Source: an uncultured Acidimicrobiia bacterium (GTDB lineage Bacteria > Actinomycetota > Acidimicrobiia > IMCC26256 > CALEDW01). From it: 9,707 nucleotides of DNA. Under the pieces are notes generated by a model. That model worked only from the letters and a program-made list of their open reading frames with translations. It did not search any database and was not told where the DNA came from. Position numbers and translations under genes: made by a program. Shown here piece after piece: positions 4,767-9,707 of this stretch. The stretch is taken from contig CALEDW010000119.1 in NCBI GenBank assembly GCA_937949585.1, positions 1-9,707 on the forward strand, written 5' to 3'. Position 1 is the first letter of the stretch. Each line of letters opens with the position of its first letter.

Positions 4767-7118
4767 GTGGCCCCGACGGCGACGTGCCGGCAACTCGAGC
4801 GCCTGCGGCGCCTCACGAACTACCTCGCCGCCGCGCAGCTGTACCTGCAGGACAACGTGCTGTGCCGCCGGCCCCTGCAGCCCGAGCACCTCAAACCGCG
4901 GCTCCTCGGCCACTGGGGCACCTGCCCCGGCATCAACCTCATCCACGCCGGGTTGAACCGGCTCATCGTCGACACCGACGCCTCGGTCCTGCTCGTCACC
5001 GGCGTGGGGCACGGAGCACCCGCCAACCTCGCCAACCAGTGGGTGGACGGAACCCTCGCCGAGGTGTACCCGGAACTGACCCGCAACCACGACGGCCTCG
5101 CCCGCCTCGTCCGGGGCTTCTCCTGGCCGGGTGGGTTCCCCAGCCACCTGTCGCCCGAGCACCCGGGGGTGATCCACGAGGGCGGCGAGCTCGGCTACGC
5201 CCTCGCCAAGGCCTTCGGCGCGGCGTTCGACAACCCCGACCTCATCGTCGCCTGCATCGTCGGTGACGGCGAGTTCGAGACGGGCCCCACCGCGGCCGCC
5301 TGGCACTCCACCAAGTTCCTCGATCCCGTTCACGACGGGGCGGTGCTGCCGCTCCTGCACCGCAACGGCTACAAGATCGCCAACCCCACCATCCCCGGCA
5401 CGATGAGCGACGCCGAGCTCGACCACCTGTTCCGGGGCTACGGCTGGGAGCCCCGCTTCGTGGCCGGCGACGAGCTCGACGCCGCCCTCGCCGACGCCCT
5501 CGACTGGGCCCACGCCCGCATCCGCGACCTGCAGGACCAGGCCCGCAGCGGGCGCCGGCCGGTGCGTCCGGCGTGGCCGGTGCTGGTGGTCACCTCTCCC
5601 AAGGGCTGGACCGGCCCCGCCGAGATCGACGGCCTCCCCGTGGAAGGCACCTGGCGATCCCACCAGGTGCCCGCCGCCGACTGCGCCACCAACCCCGCCC
5701 ACCTGGCGATCGTCGAGGCCTGGCTGCGCTCCTACCGGGTGGAGGAGCTCCTCGACGAGGAAGGTGCACCGGCGGCCGACATCCTCGCCGTCTGCCCGCA
5801 GGGTGACCGGCGGCCGGGCATGAACCCGCACGCCCTCGGCGGGTCCCGGCGCCGGCCCCTGACCCTGCCCGACCTGACCGACGTGGCCCTCGGTCTGCGG
5901 GGGCGGGGCACGGTGACCGCCAGCGCGCTCGAGACGGCCGGCCGGTACCTGGCCCGGGTGATCGAGGCGAACGCCGCGGCCCGGAACTTCCGTATCGCCT
6001 GTCCCGACGAGCTGGAATCGAACCGGCTCGGCGCCGTGCTGGAGGTCACCACCCGCGCCTACCAGTGGCCCCTGGCCGAGCACGACGTGGGCCACGGGCC
6101 CGACGGCCGGGTGCTGGAGATCCTGTCCGAGCACACCTGCCAGGGGTGGCTCGAAGGCTACGTGCTCACCGGTCGTCACGGGCTGTTCCCCAGCTATGAG
6201 GCATTCGCCGAGATCGTCACCGGGATGACGAACCAGCTGGCGAAGTTCCTGAAGGTCGCCCGGGAAGTGCCGTGGCGCCCTCCGGTGTCGTCGTTCAACT
6301 ACCTGCTCACCTCCGAGGGCTGGCGTCAGGAGCACAACGGCTACTCGCACCAGGGCCCCGGGTTCATCAACACGATCCTGAACAAGAAGGCCACCGTGAG
6401 CCGCGTGTACCTGCCCCCGGACGCCAACACGCTGCTGGCGGTGTTGGAGCGCTGCCTCACCTCGACGAACTCGATCAACCTGATCGTGGCCACGAAGCAG
6501 CCCTTGCCGCAGTGGTTGACGATCGAGGAGGCCCGGGCACACTGCGCCGCGGGTGCAGGGCAGTGGCGTTGGGCCGGAACCGCCGGCGCCGACGAGCCCG
6601 ACGTGGTCCTCGCCGCGGCGGGGACGATCCCCACCCAGGAGATCCTCGCCGCTGCGCAGCTGCTGAGGGAGGACATGCCGACCCTGAAGACGCGGGTGGT
6701 GAACGTGGTCGACCTCCTCGCCCTCGAGCACCCGGCCGACCACGCCCACGGCTTGAGCGAGGAGGAGTTCGTCGAGCTGTTCGGGGCGGACTGCCCCGTG
6801 ATCTTCTTCTTCCACGGCTACCCGTCGGCGGTGCACGAGCTGGTGCACCATCGCCCCGCCCCGGAACGGTTCCACGTGGCCGGCTACCTCGAGGAAGGCA
6901 CCACCGAACCGCCGTTCCAGCTGCTCATCGACAACCTGGCCAGCCGGTACCACCTGGCGATCCGGGCCATCCAACGATCCCGGGGACACGCCAGCATCGG
7001 CGGTCGGTTCGTGGAGGAGTACGCCCGCCGCATCCACCTGGCCCGGGCCTACGCCCGGGACCACGGCGTCGACCCGCCGGAGATCGACGCCTGGTCCTGG
7101 ACCGACACCGTCGGCTGA
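4767..7118 (+). CDS. xfp: Phosphoketolase (Xfp family), divergent
   Basis: A thiamine-diphosphate enzyme cleaving xylulose-5-phosphate and/or fructose-6-phosphate with phosphate into acetyl phosphate plus glyceraldehyde-3-phosphate or erythrose-4-phosphate. From GTG 4767 it has 783 residues, near family length. Numbered from there, H49 (LLGHWGT), H82 (VGHGAPA), H137 (VIHEGGELGY), the ThDP motif GDG 166-168 with N200, H299 (SHQVP), S418/R420 (ESNRL), E463 (GWLEGYVLTGRHG), H523/H528 (EHNGYSHQ) and K577 (ATKQP) match known Xfp active-site positions. Differences from bifidobacterial enzymes (memory) include GVGHGAP for GPGHGGP, GDGEFETGP for GDGEAETGP, and HQGPG for HQDPG. An upstream in-frame GTG (4716) would overlap tetR by 41 nt and add a Pro/Gly tail before the conserved region, so I reject it. 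ackA follows 13 nt later. Substrate preference is not predictable. Confidence 0.95.
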   Translation: MAPTATCRQLERLRRLTNYLAAAQLYLQDNVLCRRPLQPEHLKPRLLGHWGTCPGINLIHAGLNRLIVDTDASVLLVTGVGHGAPANLANQWVDGTLAEVYPELTRNHDGLARLVRGFSWPGGFPSHLSPEHPGVIHEGGELGYALAKAFGAAFDNPDLIVACIVGDGEFETGPTAAAWHSTKFLDPVHDGAVLPLLHRNGYKIANPTIPGTMSDAELDHLFRGYGWEPRFVAGDELDAALADALDWAHARIRDLQDQARSGRRPVRPAWPVLVVTSPKGWTGPAEIDGLPVEGTWRSHQVPAADCATNPAHLAIVEAWLRSYRVEELLDEEGAPAADILAVCPQGDRRPGMNPHALGGSRRRPLTLPDLTDVALGLRGRGTVTASALETAGRYLARVIEANAAARNFRIACPDELESNRLGAVLEVTTRAYQWPLAEHDVGHGPDGRVLEILSEHTCQGWLEGYVLTGRHGLFPSYEAFAEIVTGMTNQLAKFLKVAREVPWRPPVSSFNYLLTSEGWRQEHNGYSHQGPGFINTILNKKATVSRVYLPPDANTLLAVLERCLTSTNSINLIVATKQPLPQWLTIEEARAHCAAGAGQWRWAGTAGADEPDVVLAAAGTIPTQEILAAAQLLREDMPTLKTRVVNVVDLLALEHPADHAHGLSEEEFVELFGADCPVIFFFHGYPSAVHELVHHRPAPERFHVAGYLEEGTTEPPFQLLIDNLASRYHLAIRAIQRSRGHASIGGRFVEEYARRIHLARAYARDHGVDPPEIDAWSWTDTVG

Positions 7119-7131
7119 TCCGGCCCTCCCG

Positions 7132-8313
7132 GTGCGGATCCTGACCGTCAATCCGGGATCGTCCAGCTTGAAGCTGGCCGTGGTCGACGACGGGCGGCGG
7201 GTGGTGGAGGCGGTGGAGGTGGGCCTCGGGCCGGACGACCTCGCCGACCCGTCGGTCGTGGCCGACGGGTCCGGCGGCGGTGGGCTCGAGGTGTTGCGCA
7301 CACTGCTCACCTCCACTCCTGCCCTCGACGCCGCGGCCATCCGGGTGGTGCACGGCGGCCCGGGGCTCACGACGACGGTGGTGGCCGACCGGCACGTGCT
7401 GGCCGCGATCGCCGCCGCGGTGCCCCTGGCCCCGCTGCACAACCCGGCAACGCTCGCCGCCCTGCACCTGGTGCACGACGCGGCGCCGCCGCTACCGGCG
7501 GTCGTGGTCCCCGACGCCGCGTTCCACACTGCGCTGCCGGACGCGGCCCGCTGGTACGCGCTCCCCTGGGAGTGGGCGGCGGCGCACGGGCTGCGCCGCT
7601 ACGGGTTCCACGGTCTCAGCCACGCCTGGGCAACCGCCCGGGCCGCCGAGCTGCTCAACCGTCCGGTCGCCGAGCTGCGTCTGGTGGTGGCTCACCTCGG
7701 TGCCGGCGCGTCGCTGGCCGCGGTGGTCGGGGGGCGTCCGGTGGACACCACGATGGGCTTCACGCCCTTGGAGGGCCTGGTGATGGCCACCCGGTCGGGC
7801 AGTGTCGATCCCGGGCTCGTGCTCCACGTCGTCGAGCACCTGGGCATCCCTGCCGGCGAGCTGCGCGACACGCTCGAGCGCCGCTCGGGGCTGCTGGGCC
7901 TGTCGGGCCGCTCCGCCGACCTGCGAGAGGTGCTCGAGGGTGCCGAAGCCGGTGACCCGAGGTGCCGCCTGGCGATCGAGGTGATGCTGCATCGGCTCGT
8001 CACGGGCATCGGCGCCATGGTCGCCGCGGCCGGCGGGCTGGACGCACTCGTGTTCACCGGAGGTGCCGGAGAGGCCTCCCCACAGCTGCGCCGCCTCGCC
8101 TGCGACCGCCTGGGGTTCCTCGGCGTCCGGCTCGCCGCCGACGAGGATCGACTCGGGCCGCAGCACGACGACCCGACCGCCGGCTCCGAGCGGGCGCGCC
8201 CCGCCGACGCGGTCCTGTCCCCGCCCGACGCGCCGGTGGCCGTGCTGCGGATCCGGTCCAGAGAGGACCTCCAGCTGGCCCGCGAGGCCGAGGCGTTGCT
8301 CCGACCCGACTGA
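7132..8313 (+). CDS. ackA: Acetate kinase
   Basis: A 393-residue ASKHA-fold kinase, normal in length, interconverting acetyl phosphate + ADP and acetate + ATP in the cytosol. The family motifs run in order: NPGSSSLK (7-14, N7), R71 in RVVHGG, APLHNP (100-105), D128 in PDAAFH (usually FDTAFH), H160 in YGFHGLSH, HLGAGAS (188-194), DTTMGFTPLEGL (205-216), R221 in ATRSGSVDP (usually GTRSG), and FTGGAGEAS (308-316). E378 near the C-terminus is the likely match of E384 in the Methanosarcina enzyme. All key catalytic residues seem present, so it should be active. The start is GTG 7132, 13 nt after the xfp stop, without a clear Shine-Dalgarno; translational coupling to xfp is likely. Directly after xfp it should consume the acetyl phosphate made there. 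No phosphotransacetylase gene is in the window. Confidence 0.96.
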   Translation: MRILTVNPGSSSLKLAVVDDGRRVVEAVEVGLGPDDLADPSVVADGSGGGGLEVLRTLLTSTPALDAAAIRVVHGGPGLTTTVVADRHVLAAIAAAVPLAPLHNPATLAALHLVHDAAPPLPAVVVPDAAFHTALPDAARWYALPWEWAAAHGLRRYGFHGLSHAWATARAAELLNRPVAELRLVVAHLGAGASLAAVVGGRPVDTTMGFTPLEGLVMATRSGSVDPGLVLHVVEHLGIPAGELRDTLERRSGLLGLSGRSADLREVLEGAEAGDPRCRLAIEVMLHRLVTGIGAMVAAAGGLDALVFTGGAGEASPQLRRLACDRLGFLGVRLAADEDRLGPQHDDPTAGSERARPADAVLSPPDAPVAVLRIRSREDLQLAREAEALLRPD

Positions 8314-8520
8314 TCCCCGCACCGTCGACGGTCCGGACGGTGCCGTCCGGCGCCTCAGAGCTCACCGGCGGCGGCCACCCGGACGTGTTCGCAGCATCCC
8401 GGTACTCGAAACCGGGGTACGTACAGGTGATGATCCCGCCGGCGATCGTCACGAGGTCGCTGACCCCCGACCTCGAGTCGCTCGGGCCCCCGGCGGGGCC
8501 GACGGTGGTGCATCGGTCAT
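8312..8520 (-). pseudogene. Possible small gene, frameshifted, function unknown
   Basis: In the ackA/LLM spacer the minus strand has GGAGG (8526-8530) 5 nt before an ATG at 8520. That ATG opens a 23-residue frame, MTDAPPSAPPGARATRGRGS and on, ending at TGA 8449-8451. At the GGGGG run (8464-8468) the coding signal moves to another frame. From GTC 8464 to 8312, 45 of 51 codons end in G or C, and the translation looks protein-like (VSDLVTIAGGIITCTYPGF, then EYRDAANTSGWPPPVSSEAP). One additional G in the run would fuse both parts into one product. That frame has no stop until about 8054, antisense to ackA, so the 3' end is unclear. This may be a real indel, a homopolymer sequencing error, or chance. 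Alternatively GTG 8452 could be a start within the second frame. I recognise no family. Confidence 0.35.
8321..8350 (+). terminator. Adjacent palindromes after ackA, likely terminator
   Basis: Starting 8 nt after the ackA stop there is a perfect 12-bp palindrome, ACCGTCGACGGT (8321-8332). It abuts an 8+8 inverted repeat with a 2-base centre, CCGGACGG-TG-CCGTCCGG (8333-8350), which would fold as a 7-bp stem with a GTGC loop. No T-tract follows, as is common in high-GC actinobacteria. The position at the end of the xfp-ackA unit supports a terminator, possibly acting in both directions. Confidence 0.5.
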
Positions 8521-8669
8521 GGTGGCCTCCTGCGTTTCCTGCCCAGCCCTGCCCCGTGGGGGAATCGCGTCCGGTCGCGGTCCAGGCCCTGCGCTCCCGA
8601 GGCGGCCCGGGAACATCCCGCAGGGACGGGTCAAGCGGAGGACGGGGGTGTGACAGGCCGACCGCCCGC
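8351..8669. other. Spacer between ackA and the LLM oxidoreductase gene
   Basis: The 356-nt region between two convergent genes starts with the palindromes at 8321-8350. The rest contains the possible small minus-strand gene (8312-8520), a 5-bp stem with a 9-nt loop CCCGG/CCGGG (8398-8416), and a hyphenated palindrome CGGGA-ACA-TCCCG (8608-8620). No tRNA, transposon end or riboswitch could be recognised. Bases 8531-8669 show no convincing coding signal on either strand. Confidence 0.5.
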
Positions 8670-9557
8670 TCAGGTGGCGGGGTGCAGCTCGAAGGTCTCG
8701 GCCAGCTCCCTCCAGGCCCGATCGGCCACGGCGGCAGCGTCGGGGCACAGCACCTGCACACAGACGTGGTCGGCACCCGCGTCGAAGTGGTCCCGGACCC
8801 GGGCCGCGACCCGGGCCGCCGAACCCCGGGCGACGAGCGCGTCGACGAGCCGATCGCTACCGCCGTCGGCGAAGTCGTCGTCGCCGAAGCCCAAGCGGCG
8901 CAGGTTGTTCGTGTAGTTCGGCAACCCGAGGTAGATCGCCAGGTGGGCCCGGCCGAGGCGGCGCGCCTCGCTGCGGTCCTCCTCGAGCACCACCGCCTGC
9001 TCGGGCGCCAGGATCGGTCCGGGGCCCAGCACCGCTCGGGCGAACGCGGTGTGCTCGGGCGTCACGTTGTAGGGGTGCGCACCGGCGGTGCGGTCACGGG
9101 CCAGCTCCAGCATGCGGGGCCCGAGCGCGGCGAGCACCCGGTCGGCCGCCGGCAGCGGCGGGACCGCTGCGTCGAGCGCGTCGAGGTAGGCACGCATGTG
9201 CGACAGCGGGGCCCGGTACCGGCCGGGTTCGGCGGCGTCGACGAGCGCGGCGTGACTCACCCCAAGACCGGCCAGGAGCCGGGCCTGCCACGCCGAGGGC
9301 CACTCGGCCCGCCGGGCCGCCACCTCCACGGCGTCGCGCAGCCAGGTGTTGAGGATCCCGGTCGCCACGACGATCCGTTCGGTGGCCCCGAGCAGCCGTT
9401 CGAGATCGGCGAACAGGTCGCCACCCACGTCGGGGACCCACACCGCCGTGTACCCGAGCTCCTCGGCCCGTCGGACGGCCTGTTCGGCGACGGCCGGGTC
9501 GCCGTAGCGGAGCCGGTGCTCCCACAACCCGATCCGCCCGAGTCTCGCTGCGTCCAC
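8670..9557 (-). CDS. F420-dependent LLM-class oxidoreductase (MSMEG_4141-like)
   Basis: A 295-residue luciferase-like TIM-barrel protein, presumably using reduced coenzyme F420 for hydride transfer in the cytosol. It opens with GRIGLWEHRLRYGD (7-20) and ELGYTAVWVPD (33-43), and has VATGILNTW (64-72), the early barrel strand that shapes the flavin pocket. AGAHPYNVTPEHT (158-170), LGPGPILAPEQAVVLEED (177-194) and LGLPNYTNNLRRLGF (210-224) follow. GSDRLVDALVARG (233-245) and AGADHVCVQVL (260-270) complete the pattern. This series matches the MSMEG_4141-type subfamily (TIGR03620, from memory). The substrate is unknown. GTG 9557 is chosen because of a well-placed Shine-Dalgarno (9561-9568) and because the family motif begins six residues in. 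It is transcribed toward the xfp-ackA unit, and nothing links it functionally to that unit. Confidence 0.93.
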   Translation of the reverse strand: MDAARLGRIGLWEHRLRYGDPAVAEQAVRRAEELGYTAVWVPDVGGDLFADLERLLGATERIVVATGILNTWLRDAVEVAARRAEWPSAWQARLLAGLGVSHAALVDAAEPGRYRAPLSHMRAYLDALDAAVPPLPAADRVLAALGPRMLELARDRTAGAHPYNVTPEHTAFARAVLGPGPILAPEQAVVLEEDRSEARRLGRAHLAIYLGLPNYTNNLRRLGFGDDDFADGGSDRLVDALVARGSAARVAARVRDHFDAGADHVCVQVLCPDAAAVADRAWRELAETFELHPAT

Positions 9558-9560
9558 CGT

Positions 9561-9568
9561 TCACCTCC
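9561..9568 (-). promoter_or_regulatory. Shine-Dalgarno fixing GTG 9557
   Basis: On the minus strand GGAGGTGA is followed by ACG and then the GTG start codon, with 6 nt between GGAGG and GTG. It supports the non-ATG start of the LLM oxidoreductase. Confidence 0.7.
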
Positions 9569-9619
9569 CGGCGGTTGCGGTCCGGTCGCAGGGCGATGCC
9601 CGTCGGCCGCTCCCCGCTG

Positions 9620-9650
9620 GTTCTACCGGCCGTCGGGTCCCGGCGGCCAA
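9620..9650 (-). promoter_or_regulatory. Weak candidate promoter for the LLM gene
   Basis: On the minus strand TTGGCC (9645-9650) and TAGAAC (9620-9625) resemble -35 and -10 elements, about 60 nt before the GTG start. The 19-nt spacer is long and both hexamers are imperfect, so confidence is low. Confidence 0.2.
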
Positions 9651-9671
9651 CCACCCGGATCGCCGGGCCCC

Positions 9672-9685
9672 GGTCCTCGAGGACC
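9672..9685. promoter_or_regulatory. Perfect 14-bp palindrome upstream of the LLM gene
   Basis: GGTCCTCGAGGACC is a perfect palindrome 115 nt upstream of the LLM oxidoreductase start. Its arms match those of the inverted repeat before tetR (4124-4136), which has a 3-nt rather than 4-nt centre. It may be a regulator-binding site, or the end of an upstream gene outside the window. Confidence 0.3.
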
Positions 9686-9707
9686 TCGGACGCGCCCGGT
9701 CGGACCC

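Noticed and set aside
4542..7529. 995-codon open frame on the minus strand opposite xfp
   Set aside because: Antisense shadow of a clear Xfp gene and parts of its neighbours. Its translation is Gly/Arg/Val/His-rich without any family motif, typical of the complementary frame of high-GC genes.
8398..8416. tRNA T-arm-like sequence on the minus strand (CCCGG, TTTCGAGTA, CCGGG)
   Set aside because: The loop is 9 nt rather than 7, and no anticodon arm, D-arm or acceptor stem could be found around it.
8608..8638. ECF-sigma-like GGGAAC...GTC promoter on the plus strand
   Set aside because: It points into the 3' end of a minus-strand gene with no plus-strand gene to express. The GGGAAC is part of a short palindrome, and the spacing is only roughly right.
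9094..9654. 186-codon minus-strand open frame overlapping the LLM gene
   Set aside because: Arg-rich out-of-frame shadow of the F420-dependent oxidoreductase, with no family motif.

Overview
The window is very GC-rich, with strong G/C preference at third codon positions, frequent GTG starts and an F420-type luciferase-like oxidoreductase. This points to a high-GC actinobacterium. The gene types (a second dihydropteroate synthase-like gene, an AdhD-like zinc alcohol dehydrogenase, an MSMEG_4141-type F420 enzyme) fit Mycobacteriales or Acidimicrobiia; the latter is my guess and is not proven by the sequence. No phage, IS, CRISPR, tRNA or rRNA signature was found.

Layout. (a) 1-599 (+): the 3' part of a conserved protein of unknown function, cut by the window edge. 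(b) 637-1470 (-): a dihydropteroate synthase-like protein, convergent with (a). It keeps the pterin-site residues but has altered p-aminobenzoate loops. (c) 1536-8313 (+): six co-directional genes with short gaps. They are a two-helix membrane protein, a Zn-dependent alcohol dehydrogenase, an aldo/keto reductase, a TetR regulator, a full-length but divergent phosphoketolase (Xfp) and acetate kinase (AckA). (d) 8314-8669: a spacer with two adjacent perfect palindromes, probably the end of the xfp-ackA unit. On the minus strand it also holds a small coding-like stretch with a good ribosome binding site that appears frameshifted. (e) 8670-9557 (-): an F420-dependent LLM-class oxidoreductase. (f) 9558-9707: its upstream region, with a perfect 14-bp palindrome.

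How the genes fit together. Xfp cleaves xylulose-5-phosphate and/or fructose-6-phosphate with phosphate to give acetyl phosphate. AckA next to it turns acetyl phosphate plus ADP into acetate plus ATP. This is a compact phosphoketolase shunt; no phosphotransacetylase is in the window, so acetate/ATP is the only outlet visible here. The TetR gene ends 10 nt before xfp and is the obvious candidate local regulator. The two oxidoreductases upstream of TetR form their own close pair, with unknown substrates. Several starts (xfp and the folP-like gene) lack a Shine-Dalgarno but have a TAnnnT box exactly 7 nt before the start codon, the arrangement of leaderless actinobacterial transcripts.

I see no obvious new multi-gene defence or biosynthetic system. 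The items most worth a second look are the altered acceptor site of the folP-like protein, the divergent Xfp, the possible frameshifted small gene at about 8312-8520, and the related GGTCC/GGACC inverted repeats.
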